Assembly: GCF_002338065.1 (NCBI RefSeq)
Contig: NZ_DDHJ01000015.1
Location: 248,001-312,000 of the forward strand
Source: Pseudomonas sp. UBA1879
GTDB lineage: Bacteria; Pseudomonadota; Gammaproteobacteria; Pseudomonadales; Pseudomonadaceae
Direction of reading: 5' to 3'
DNA length: 64,000 nt
Positions 34,095 to 44,026 of the stretch are shown here, in pieces (positions within the stretch are counted from its first letter, which is position 1; the number at the start of each line of letters is the position of its first letter). Position numbers and translations under genes: made by a program. Below the pieces are notes generated by a model. That model was given only the letters and a program-made list of their open reading frames with translations. It was not told where the DNA came from and did not search any database.

Positions 34095-34997
34095 TCAATC
34101 CGGCGTTTGATCCCCGCGAATCGAGAAGTTGGACATGTGCTCCAGCCCTTTGATCAGCCCCGAGTGATCCCAACCGCTGCCGCCCAGTGCCGCACAGGTG
34201 CTGAAGACCTGTTGGGCGTTGGCGGTGTTCGGTAGGTTAAGGCCCAGTTCGCGGGCGCCTTCCAACGCGAGGTTCAGGTCCTTCTGGTGCAGAGCGATGC
34301 GGAAGCCTGGGTTGAAGGTGCCTTTGATCATGCGCTCGCCGTGCACTTCGAGAATCTTCGACGACGCGAAGCCGCCCATCAGCGCTTCACGCACTTTGGC
34401 CGGGTCGGCCCCGTTTTTCGAGGCGAACAGCAAGGCCTCGGCCACGGCCTGTATGTTGAGGGCGACGATGATCTGGTTGGCCACTTTCGCCGTCTGGCCA
34501 TCGCCATTGCCACCAACGAGGGTGATGTTCTTGCCCATGGTCTGGAACAGGGGCAGGGCGCGGTCGAAGGTGTCCTGATGACCACCGACCATGATGCTCA
34601 GGGTCGCGGCCTTGGCGCCCACCTCTCCGCCAGACACGGGGGCATCGAGGTATTGCGCACCGGTGGCGTTGATTTTTTCGGCGAAGGCCTTGGTTGCGGA
34701 AGGGGAGATCGAGCTCATGTCGATGACCACTTTGCCGGCACCGGTGCCTTCACTCAGGCCGTTTTCGCCGAACAGCACGTCGTTGACTTGCGGGGTGTCC
34801 GGCAGCATGACAATGATGAACTCCGCTTCCTGCGCCACCTCCCGGGGATTGTTCAACACCGTCGCGCCGCCCTCGACCAGCGAGGCGGGTGGGGCGACGA
34901 AGTGGTTGGACAGGATGAGTCGATGACCTGCCTTCTGCAGGTTTTCTGCCATGGGCAGGCCCATGATGCCGGTGCCGATGAAGCCGATGTTCGCCAT
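34095..34997 (-). CDS. glxR: 2-hydroxy-3-oxopropionate (tartronate semialdehyde) reductase
   Basis: The enzyme reduces tartronate semialdehyde to glycerate. The 300-residue protein has the Rossmann start ANIGFIGTGIMGLPMAENL, the substrate loop DAPVSGGEVGAK and catalytic Lys in GDGQTAKVANQ, marks of the beta-hydroxyacid dehydrogenase family. ATG 34997 has GAGGAA upstream; the frame extends 52 codons further through a repeat and is not translated. It is the last gene of gcl-hyi-glxR. Confidence 0.93.
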   Translation of the reverse strand: MANIGFIGTGIMGLPMAENLQKAGHRLILSNHFVAPPASLVEGGATVLNNPREVAQEAEFIIVMLPDTPQVNDVLFGENGLSEGTGAGKVVIDMSSISPSATKAFAEKINATGAQYLDAPVSGGEVGAKAATLSIMVGGHQDTFDRALPLFQTMGKNITLVGGNGDGQTAKVANQIIVALNIQAVAEALLFASKNGADPAKVREALMGGFASSKILEVHGERMIKGTFNPGFRIALHQKDLNLALEGARELGLNLPNTANAQQVFSTCAALGGSGWDHSGLIKGLEHMSNFSIRGDQTPD

Positions 34998-35088
34998 GAT
35001 GTGTTCCTCTTTTTTGTCTTGTGAGGCGGGCGCCGATCTGGCATCCGCCTCGAGATGCTGTTGAAGCTGTTGATGCTGGCCGCAGGCC

Positions 35089-35175
35089 GTAGGAGCGCGC
35101 TTGCCCGCGATGACAATCACCCTGTGAAGCGTGTGTTCGATGACACACCGCAATCGCGGGCAAGCGCGCTCCTAC
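35089..35175. repeat. REPIN (paired inverted REP sequences) inside the gcl operon
   Basis: Two 23-base arms (35089-35111 and 35153-35175) starting GTAGGAGCGCGCTTGCCC form a perfect inverted repeat. The spacer has its own inner hairpin GTGTGTTCGATGACACAC. This is the common Pseudomonas REP type. It sits between hyi and glxR and may alter expression of the last gene. Confidence 0.92.
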
Positions 35176-35185
35176 AGGGTTTGCC

Positions 35186-35968
35186 TTAAATCAGGTTGTG
35201 AGTCTTCAACCAGCCCAATCCGGCGTCTGTGGTGGTCAACGGCTTGTACTCACAGCCGATCCAGCCGCGGTACCCCAGCCTGTCCAGATGCGCGAACAGG
35301 AAGCCGTAGTTGATTTCCCCCGTACCGGGTTCGTGCCGGCCCGGGTTGTCGGCCAGTTGCACGTGGCGGATCACCGGCAGGTTCTTTTCAAGGGTTCGGG
35401 CCAGATCGCCCTCCATGATCTGCATGTGATAGATGTCGTACTGCAACGACAGATTGCGGCTGCCGACCTTCTCGCGGATTGCGAGAGCCTGTGCCGTGGT
35501 GTTGAGATAGAAGTCCGGAATGTCGAGGGTGTTGATCATTTCCATGACCAGGTCGATGCCCTGAGCCTGCAGCTTGTCAGCGGCGTATTTGAGGTTGTCG
35601 ACGAAGGTTTTCTCGATCAGTGCGTCGTCAAAACCCTGGGGTTTGATCCCCGCCAGGCAGTTGACCTGGGTATTGCCCAACACCTTGGCGTAGGCGATGG
35701 CCAGGTCGACCCCGGCGTAGAATTCTTCCACCCGATCCGGGTGGCAGGCAATTCCGCGTTCACCCTTGGCCCAGTCGCCAGCGGGCAGGTTGAACAGCAC
35801 TTGGGTCAGGCCGTTGGCGTCCAGTTCGGCTTTGATTTGCGCCGAGCTGTAGTCGTACGGGAACAGGTATTCCACCCCGCTGAACCCGGCGCTGGCTGCG
35901 GCTTCGAAGCGTTGCAGAAAGTCCAGTTCGGTGAACAGCATGGACAGGTTGGCGCAGAGACGTGGCAT
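35186..35968 (-). CDS. hyi: Hydroxypyruvate isomerase
   Basis: Hyi interconverts hydroxypyruvate and tartronate semialdehyde. The 260-residue TIM-barrel protein shows LCANLSMLFTELDFLQRF, VMEMINTLDIPDFYL (metal Glu), QYDIYHMQIMEGDL and WIGCEYKP, as in E. coli Hyi (258). It follows gcl by about 50 bases. Confidence 0.95.
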   Translation of the reverse strand: MPRLCANLSMLFTELDFLQRFEAAASAGFSGVEYLFPYDYSSAQIKAELDANGLTQVLFNLPAGDWAKGERGIACHPDRVEEFYAGVDLAIAYAKVLGNTQVNCLAGIKPQGFDDALIEKTFVDNLKYAADKLQAQGIDLVMEMINTLDIPDFYLNTTAQALAIREKVGSRNLSLQYDIYHMQIMEGDLARTLEKNLPVIRHVQLADNPGRHEPGTGEINYGFLFAHLDRLGYRGWIGCEYKPLTTTDAGLGWLKTHNLI

Positions 35969-36019
35969 GGTTCGCTCCAGTGTTTCTGGTTATTCGGTGG
36001 CGTCGATCAGTGCCGCTAT

Positions 36020-37795
<1,776 letters not shown>

Positions 37796-37903
37796 TTGTT
37801 AGTCTCCTGAACTCGATAGTTTTTGTATGTGCTCAGCCTGATTTGAATTGAAGCGTTTGTGAATGACTGCTTTTGGCAGTTCTGTCGGTATCAGGAGTAT
37901 CGA

Positions 37904-38815
37904 ATGGACCGTTACACAGAGTTGCGTAGCTACGTACTGATCGCCACCCGAGGCAGCTTCGCGGCAGCGGCGTTAGTCGAGGGTGTGACGCCGGTGATCA
38001 TGGGCCGACGCTTGAGTGCGCTGGAGGATCGGCTGGGAGTGAAGCTGATTCATCGCTCGACCCGTGGCCTGACCCTGACCGATGCTGGCGAGTCGTATCT
38101 GGAGAACGCCAAGACCGTGTTGCAGTCGTTCGACGAGCTGGATGCCAGCATCAGCGAGAACGAAAGCAGCGTGCGCGGGCATTTGGTGGTCTCGGCCCCC
38201 GCAGGGTTTGGGCGTCAACACGTGGCCCCGCACGCGCCGGAGTTTCAGGCGCGGTTTCCGGATTTGCAGCTGTCGTTCAACCTCACCGACAACGTGGTCG
38301 ATCTGGTGCGCGAGGGGTACGACATGAGCATCCGCATCGGTGAAGTGCTGGACCCGAACTACGTGGCGATCCGGCTGTACGCCAACAAGCGCGTGGTCTG
38401 CGGCTCCCCGGCGTACTTCGCCGCGCATGGGTTTCCGCACTCCCTCGAAGACCTGGCCGCACACAACTGCCTGACGTTCAACCTGCAAGGGGGGCAGCAC
38501 CGGGGTTGGACCTTTCAGCGCGACGGCAAGCCGGTGGCGATCAAAGTCACCGGCAACCTGTATTGCAACGATGGCGAGCTGCTATATGACTGGGCCAAGC
38601 GCGGGCTGGGCCTGTGCTGGCGCTCGACGTGGGAGATTCAGAACGAGGTGGAGAGCGGCGCGCTGATCACGGTACTCGACGATTTCGCATTGCCCAGTTA
38701 CGACATCCAGGGGGTATACCCGCAGCAGCATTACCTGCCCGCGAAAGTGCGGTTTTTTATCGGGTTCTTGAAAGAGGTGTATAACCGGCCGGGGTATTGG
38801 ACGAACGGCGGATAG
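37904..38815 (+). CDS. LysR-family regulator, divergent from gcl
   Basis: The 303-residue protein has an N-terminal winged HTH (YVLIATRGSFAAAALVEGVT followed by PVIMGRRLSALEDRLGVKLI) and a LysR substrate-binding domain. ATG 37904 has AGGAG upstream; 15 further codons upstream are unlikely to be used. Position beside gcl suggests it controls glyoxylate use. The next gene, with its own hrp box, is probably a separate unit. Confidence 0.9.
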   Translation: MDRYTELRSYVLIATRGSFAAAALVEGVTPVIMGRRLSALEDRLGVKLIHRSTRGLTLTDAGESYLENAKTVLQSFDELDASISENESSVRGHLVVSAPAGFGRQHVAPHAPEFQARFPDLQLSFNLTDNVVDLVREGYDMSIRIGEVLDPNYVAIRLYANKRVVCGSPAYFAAHGFPHSLEDLAAHNCLTFNLQGGQHRGWTFQRDGKPVAIKVTGNLYCNDGELLYDWAKRGLGLCWRSTWEIQNEVESGALITVLDDFALPSYDIQGVYPQQHYLPAKVRFFIGFLKEVYNRPGYWTNGG

Positions 38816-38831
38816 ATCCGGGTGGGCAGGG

Positions 38832-38860
38832 GGAACCGATCCCCGCGCGGGCGCCACTCA
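38832..38860 (+). promoter_or_regulatory. hrp box (HrpL-dependent promoter)
   Basis: GGAACC (38832-38837), 16 bases, then CCACTCA (38854-38860). This is an exact match to the P. syringae HrpL consensus GGAACC-N15/16-CCACNNA. It ends 31 bases before the start codon of the harpin-like gene, the usual distance. Confidence 0.88.
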
Positions 38861-38891
38861 GGCGGTAATCAGTCCGCAGGGGAGGTGTCAG

Positions 38892-39959
38892 ATGTCGATG
38901 AAAATACTGGGTCCCGCCCAACCAGGGTTTGGCCTGGACAACAGCGATTTTGCCCACCAGGACGCGTTTAAAGGCAGCGCAGGTGGCGGTCAGCAGAACG
39001 GATCGATCAGCTTTGGCGGCGCGGCCGGGGCAGGGGGGCAAGTCAATTTCGGGGGCCAACCGGCTGCCTTGAGTGACAGCCGAGTGGCCGGCGCTCAAGC
39101 ACCTGCGGATGGCAACGACAGCCTGAGCAATCAGGTCCGAGATTTGGTGCAGCAGATCCTCCAGCTGATTGCGCAGATGATGCAGAACAACCAGAACGCG
39201 CCGGGCGCCGGAGGCAACCAAGGCTCACCGGGCTCGGCGCAGAAACCGGCGGCGAACGCTGCCGTGCAACCCTCACCTGCAGAACAGCCCGCATCGCCCG
39301 TAGAGCAAGCAGTGGCCGCACCGCAGACAGCGTCGCCTGCCGCAAAAAATGCTGAGACCGATTCGCCTACGAGCGCCGCGAGCAGCACGGCCGCGACAGG
39401 AGATGGCCCGGTGGCGGGCAGTGGTCCCCGGTCGTTCAACATCACCAATACCCAGGACCATCCGATCAAGATCGGACAGTTCGATCAGCACGACAAACTG
39501 ACCGCCGAATTGACGTTGCAGCCAAGCCAGAAAGGCACGATGAAGTTCGAGAACGACACCACCGGGCTGTTGAAGCAGGCAGATGCGGATGGACAGTACA
39601 AACCCGATGCCAGCCGCCTGGAGTTCTACAACGGCTTCATTAACACCAGTGACATCGACGGGCGGAACGCAGCGATTCATGCCACCGATGGCAAGGGCTT
39701 CGAAATTGGCGATACCCGAAGCGTTGCGGACAAAGCCTCGGCGGATATCGTGTCGGCCGATTCGGCGGGCAACAAAACGGTCGCGGGCTACTACGATGGT
39801 TCGACGGACGCCATGCGCAAAGGCGGAGAATTTCTGACCCAAACGCTGGGGACGGGCATGACGTACATGCACCCCAACGATGACACCTTGGGCCAGGGCA
39901 ACAACCCGATGCGCCACACCGACGCGATGTCGCTAGACGTTACTTTCGGCAAGGCGTGA
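38892..39959 (+). CDS. Harpin-like, probably type III-secreted protein
   Basis: The 355-residue protein contains no Cys or Trp. The N-terminal 170 residues are rich in Gly, Ala, Gln, Asn and Ser and contain one amphipathic helix, DSLSNQVRDLVQQILQLIAQ, like the active helix of HrpZ/HrpW/Hpa1 harpins. A Pro/Ala/Ser linker leads to a C-terminal domain (about 178-355) with QDHPIKIGQFDQHDKL, RLEFYNGFINTSDIDG and GMTYMHPNDD. That domain is not a pectate lyase and I do not recognise it. The exact hrp box upstream, and GGAGG at the start, argue for HrpL control and type III export to the plant apoplast or wall. No hrp/hrc genes lie in the window. Confidence 0.78.
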   Translation: MSMKILGPAQPGFGLDNSDFAHQDAFKGSAGGGQQNGSISFGGAAGAGGQVNFGGQPAALSDSRVAGAQAPADGNDSLSNQVRDLVQQILQLIAQMMQNNQNAPGAGGNQGSPGSAQKPAANAAVQPSPAEQPASPVEQAVAAPQTASPAAKNAETDSPTSAASSTAATGDGPVAGSGPRSFNITNTQDHPIKIGQFDQHDKLTAELTLQPSQKGTMKFENDTTGLLKQADADGQYKPDASRLEFYNGFINTSDIDGRNAAIHATDGKGFEIGDTRSVADKASADIVSADSAGNKTVAGYYDGSTDAMRKGGEFLTQTLGTGMTYMHPNDDTLGQGNNPMRHTDAMSLDVTFGKA

Positions 39960-40002
39960 AGCGCTTGATAACGTCGCTGGGTTGAAATGGGGGGCGAAAG
40001 GG

Positions 40003-40770
40003 TCAGATCAATTCCACCGTGATCGGCGGCAAGCCACGAACTTCACCGACCGCCACGCCGGGCCCCTTGGTCAGGAACATGCCGGTGTAGGAGCCGGTGG
40101 TGATGACCAGGTCGGGGGTCACCTGCTCACCCATCTGAGTAAGGTGATTGACCAACCACGGCAGCAAACGGCGCGGGTCGCCTGCCGGGTTGGCACCGTC
40201 GCCGGGAACGATGTCTTCGTCACCGAAGGTGAAACTGACTGCAGGTTCGACGAAGGGAAAGTTGGGGTCATACGGCACGAAATCGCCCAGGATCAGTGCG
40301 CCATGGTTGAGCAGGTCGGCCAGCGCCAGCAGCGGATCGATCTTCGGCCAGGCGCTGAAGCGGCTCGACACCACTTCGATCGTGGTGCCCATCGAACCGA
40401 TGCTTGCCAGCACGTCTTCGTCGGAATAGGCCTCAGCGCGCGGGGAGAATTCTCGGTTCAGGCGAAAAGCGATTTCAAGTTCGAGGATCGGTTGCGGGTA
40501 TTCGATGATTTCCAGCTGACTGCCGCTGGCGAAGAGCCCATCGTCAGGCAGCAGCGAGCCGTTGATCGGACCGCCCTGAGTGGCCTTTGATCCCACTTTC
40601 CAACCGCCCACCGTGGTGTCGCGCAATCGCAGGATCTCCCGCTGCACGGCGTACGCACTGGGCGCATCGGCAGGGACGCTGCCAGCGGGAATCTCGGTGA
40701 TCTTCTGACCGTCGCGCATGGCGTTGACAATCAATTGGGCAATGTTCGCTGGGTGAGACGGTTGATTCAC
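40003..40770 (-). CDS. 2-keto-4-pentenoate hydratase/fumarylacetoacetase-fold enzyme
   Basis: The 255-residue protein belongs to the MhpD-like branch of the FAH fold: GGWKVGSKA, ILELEIAFRLNREFSPRAEA (metal Glu pair) and the C-terminal DLVITTGSYTGMFLTKGPGV. Such enzymes hydrate 2-keto-4-pentenoate or decarboxylate oxocrotonates in aromatic ring breakdown. No meta-cleavage genes are adjacent, so the substrate is uncertain. Confidence 0.85.
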   Translation of the reverse strand: MNQPSHPANIAQLIVNAMRDGQKITEIPAGSVPADAPSAYAVQREILRLRDTTVGGWKVGSKATQGGPINGSLLPDDGLFASGSQLEIIEYPQPILELEIAFRLNREFSPRAEAYSDEDVLASIGSMGTTIEVVSSRFSAWPKIDPLLALADLLNHGALILGDFVPYDPNFPFVEPAVSFTFGDEDIVPGDGANPAGDPRRLLPWLVNHLTQMGEQVTPDLVITTGSYTGMFLTKGPGVAVGEVRGLPPITVELI

Positions 40771-40886
40771 GCGGGACTTCCTTCAGTCAATTGAATGGAA
40801 AGCGCCCCACGACGGAAACCCGATCGCGGAGCCAGCGCGTCTACTCTAACCCCATTTGTCGACGACGCAGAACCCCGCGTCGACGA

Positions 40887-41159
40887 TCAGCCGTTCTGGC
40901 AACCGTCACCCAGACGCATGTACTCCAGTTTATGGCTGACGCCTTTGCTGTCGACGTATTCAATCTGTGCCTTCACCGGACCGCATTGGCTGGCGGCATT
41001 GCTGGCGGTGCTGATGCGCACGACTTTGGCGATGTCCAGATCCTGGGTGTAATCGTATTGCCCGTCCTGAACTTCCGCCGTGGCGGCATGGTTGATCGTA
41101 TCGTCAGCGAAGGTGAACAGGCTGAAGAATGACAGGACGATGAAAAGAAAGGTTTTCAT
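40887..41159 (-). CDS. Small exported protein, DUF2790 type
   Basis: The 90-residue product starts with a signal peptide (MKTFLFIVLSFFSLFTFADD). The mature part, with VVRISTASNAASQCGPVKAQ and EYMRLGDGC, fits the DUF2790 family of small periplasmic Pseudomonas proteins with a Cys pair. Some relatives respond to copper or stress; the function is unknown. ATG 41159 was chosen from the signal peptide. Confidence 0.8.
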   Translation of the reverse strand: MKTFLFIVLSFFSLFTFADDTINHAATAEVQDGQYDYTQDLDIAKVVRISTASNAASQCGPVKAQIEYVDSKGVSHKLEYMRLGDGCQNG

Positions 41160-41432
41160 GGCTAGCTCCGGGTTATCGGCGGGGTGCCGGGCTGAGAGAG
41201 TGGCTCGGGTATGGCGCCATTTTAGGGAGCTGACGCGCGGCAGCTGAAATGGTGTCTGTTGATACACGGCATCATCGGCGCTGATGGCCATGCCGCTGGA
41301 AGGCGGTAAGGGAGTCTTTTGCGAAAAAAGTGTGCGGGCCGTGGAATAAACCGCGGGCGGGTGCGTCTTGCAGGGGTTCACTGACTGAACGCAGCAGCGT
41401 TCACACCTTCCCCCGTTCGAGAGGTCTCACCC

Positions 41433-42209
41433 ATGAATATTCGCTCCCTTCGCTCTGCTGTCGCGGTTGCCGCACTTGCCCTGGCCAGCACCGGATTTGC
41501 CACCGCTGCCTCAGCGGCGCCTGTGAAAAATATCGTGCTGGTTCACGGCGCGTTCGTGAACGGTGCCGGCTGGAAGCCGGTCTACGACATTCTGGTGAAA
41601 GACGGCTACCACGTGTCGGTGGCCGCGCACCCGCTGACATCCTTCGATGATGACGTGACTGCCGTCAAACGCATTCTCGCCATGCAGGATGGCCCGACCA
41701 TTCTCGTGGGTCACAGCTACGGCGGCGCGATCATTTCCAACGCAGGCGAAGACAACCACGTCGCCGGTCTGGTGTACATCGCCGCTCACGCGCTGGACGT
41801 CGGCGAGACCGAAGCGGCCAATGGCAAGCGTTATCCGAACGCGACCAAAGCGGTGAAAAAGACCGACGACGGGTTCCTGTACCTCGACCCGGCGTTCTAC
41901 CCGGCGGACTTCGCTGCCGACTTGCCCAAGGCCCAGGCTGAATTCGAAGCCAACGCGCAGGCCCTGACGTCCGCTTCGGTGTTTACCACGCCGGCCACCG
42001 TCGCCGCCTGGAAGACCAAGCCCAGCTGGTATGCAGTGGCCAAATCCGACCGCATCATCAACCCTGATCTGGAACGTATGTACGCCAAGCGCGCCAACGC
42101 CCACACCGTCGAAATTGACGGCGCCAGCCACGCGGTGTACGAATCGCACCCGAAAGAAGTGGCAGCGTTGATCGAACAGGCGGCGCAGCATGCGCAGGAT
42201 GGCAAGTGA
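41433..42209 (+). CDS. Exported alpha/beta hydrolase
   Basis: The 258-residue protein has a signal peptide ending ASAA and an alpha/beta hydrolase fold: oxyanion region LVHGAFVNGAGWK, nucleophile elbow GHSYGG (Ser95), acid in AVAKSDRIINPDLERM and His in DGASHAVYESHP. This layout resembles EstC/salicylate-esterase-like enzymes. The substrate is unknown and it should act in the periplasm. It is a single gene. Confidence 0.88.
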   Translation: MNIRSLRSAVAVAALALASTGFATAASAAPVKNIVLVHGAFVNGAGWKPVYDILVKDGYHVSVAAHPLTSFDDDVTAVKRILAMQDGPTILVGHSYGGAIISNAGEDNHVAGLVYIAAHALDVGETEAANGKRYPNATKAVKKTDDGFLYLDPAFYPADFAADLPKAQAEFEANAQALTSASVFTTPATVAAWKTKPSWYAVAKSDRIINPDLERMYAKRANAHTVEIDGASHAVYESHPKEVAALIEQAAQHAQDGK

Positions 42210-42267
42210 GTTGACGGCGTGCGTCGTCGTCCTGGGGCTGCCTTCGCACTGATGTTCGCTCGAAACC

Positions 42268-42502
42268 TGTGGTAGACGCTGAAGACACGACGGTGCAACG
42301 CGTGATTGGATGAACCGGTGGGTCAGATAACACATCATTAACTGACCCGACGCCATCGCGGCCGTCGTTCCTCCGGCGGCTCCTACAGGGCCTCAGCGTG
42401 TCTGAATCGATTTTTTGGCCTTTAAGCCTTTGGCGTTGTGGCAGGCCGATGACCCGGACTCGCCGCGAAACCCGTAGGAGCAGCCGGAGGCACGACGGCC
42501 CC
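42268..42502. repeat. Composite palindromic intergenic repeat, copy B, with an extra REP
   Basis: A degenerate left arm (42268-42303), a perfect hairpin pair GGGTCAG (42320-42326) and CTGACCC (42342-42348), a right arm (42352-42386, GCCGTCGTTCCTCCGGCGGC) and a further inverted REP at 42474-42502 (GTAGGAGCAGCCGGAGGC). The last two form a REPIN-like pair. Nothing else is seen in the 42210-42609 gap. Confidence 0.7.
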
Positions 42503-42609
42503 GGCCGTCGCACAGCGCCGCTGCTCCTCAAGGTTTGCGCTGTCTTGGGCGCTTGGCACTCTCTACGCGGAGGGTCCAACCCCATCTGCCTATTCCTTAT
42601 CGGAATCCA

Positions 42610-42641
42610 CCGCATAAAAAACATGAATTTTATTTATGCGG
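42610..42641. promoter_or_regulatory. Inverted repeat before the MdtG-like exporter gene
   Basis: CCGCATAAA and TTTATGCGG form a perfect 9-bp inverted repeat with a 14-base AT-rich spacer, 46 bases before the probable start. It could be an operator for an unlinked regulator or an mRNA hairpin. No T run follows, so it is not a terminator. Confidence 0.5.
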
Positions 42642-42686
42642 GGCGACCCTCTACCGTGTACGGACATTCCCATGCACGGTGTGACG

Positions 42687-43901
42687 ATGACTGCCCAACC
42701 TCCCGCTGCGAGTGTGGAAGAACATTGGAAGCGCAATCTCGCGGTGTGCGTGGCGGGTTCGTTTACCACGATCATCGCCATGACCCTGCTGCTGCCTTTC
42801 TTGCCGTTGTACGTCGAACATCTGGGCGTCAGCGACCCGGCCGCCATCGTGCAATGGTCGGGCGTGGCGTTCGGGGCGACGTTCCTTTCGGCTGCGTTCA
42901 CCGCGCCGTTGTGGGGTCGATTGGGCGATCGCTACGGACGCAAACTGATGCTGATTCGCGCCAGCCTCGGCATGGCGGTCGCGATGTCGCTGATCGGCCT
43001 GGCTGAAAACATTTACCAGTTGGTGGGACTGCGGCTACTGGCCGGTTTGCTGGGCGGTTATGCGTCCGGCGCGACGATCCTGGTAGCGACGCAGACCCCC
43101 AAGGCGCGGTCGGGTTGGGCGTTGGGCATGCTGTCGTCGGGGATCATGGCCGGCAATCTTACCGGCCCGTTGATCGGCGGCTTTCTGCCGCCACTGATCG
43201 GCATCCGCAACACCTTTTTTCTCGCTGGCGGGGCGATCTTCCTGACCTTTCTCGCCACGCTGTTCATCATGAAAGAAGCGCCCAGGCCAACCCGTGCGGC
43301 AGGTGAATCCAGGCCGGTGGCGGTGCGCCTATGGGACGTGATCCCGGACAAACGGCCCGTGATCATCCTGTTCGTGGTGGCCGCTCTGGTGATGTTCTCG
43401 ATCATGTCCATCGAGCCGATCATCACGGTGTACCTGACCCAGTTGCACACTGAAAACGTGACCGTGATGGCCGGTGTCGTGATGTCCGCCACAGCGCTGG
43501 CCAGCGTGCTGTCGGCCTCGCGCATCGGCAAGCTGGCGGACCGCATCGGCCATTCCAAAGTGGTAATAGGGTGCCTGGTCGTAGCGGCGGGGCTGTTGAT
43601 CCCACAGGCCTTCGTGACCCACGAATGGCAACTGGTGGCGTTGCGTTTCTTGATGGGCATCGCCTTGGGCGGGCTGCTGCCCTGTATCACGGCGATCATC
43701 CGGCACACGGTTCCAGACCAGGTGGCGGGACGGATGTTGGGCTACTCGACCTCCAGCCAGTACGTCGGGCAAGTGCTCGGGCCTTTGACGGGCGGCTATC
43801 TCGGCGGACATTTCGGCATGCCCATCGTGTTCATCGCCACCAGTGTGCTGATGGCCGGGTGCGCGTTGGTGATGTTCGCCATGCGGCCCTCGGCTGACTG
43901 A
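42687..43901 (+). CDS. MFS multidrug exporter, MdtG-like
   Basis: The product (404 residues from ATG 42687) has 12 hydrophobic helices and follows E. coli MdtG closely: EEHWKRNLAVCVAGSF, LLPFLPLYVEHLGV, APLWGRLGDRYGRKLMLIR (motif A) and RLLAGLLGGYASGATILVAT. It should export drugs by proton antiport. Starts at 42672 and 42636 are also in frame; none has a strong ribosome site. I chose the one that best fits MdtG length (408). Confidence 0.87.
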   Translation: MTAQPPAASVEEHWKRNLAVCVAGSFTTIIAMTLLLPFLPLYVEHLGVSDPAAIVQWSGVAFGATFLSAAFTAPLWGRLGDRYGRKLMLIRASLGMAVAMSLIGLAENIYQLVGLRLLAGLLGGYASGATILVATQTPKARSGWALGMLSSGIMAGNLTGPLIGGFLPPLIGIRNTFFLAGGAIFLTFLATLFIMKEAPRPTRAAGESRPVAVRLWDVIPDKRPVIILFVVAALVMFSIMSIEPIITVYLTQLHTENVTVMAGVVMSATALASVLSASRIGKLADRIGHSKVVIGCLVVAAGLLIPQAFVTHEWQLVALRFLMGIALGGLLPCITAIIRHTVPDQVAGRMLGYSTSSQYVGQVLGPLTGGYLGGHFGMPIVFIATSVLMAGCALVMFAMRPSAD

Positions 43902-44026
43902 CGCCAGGCATCCTGCACAACGAACGTCGCGCCATTGGCGTTTTGACAAAACCATGACATGGCATCCGGATAATCGCTCACGTGGTGAAACGCCGCTGAC
44001 CCGAGTCTCGCTTTGCACGGAACCCC

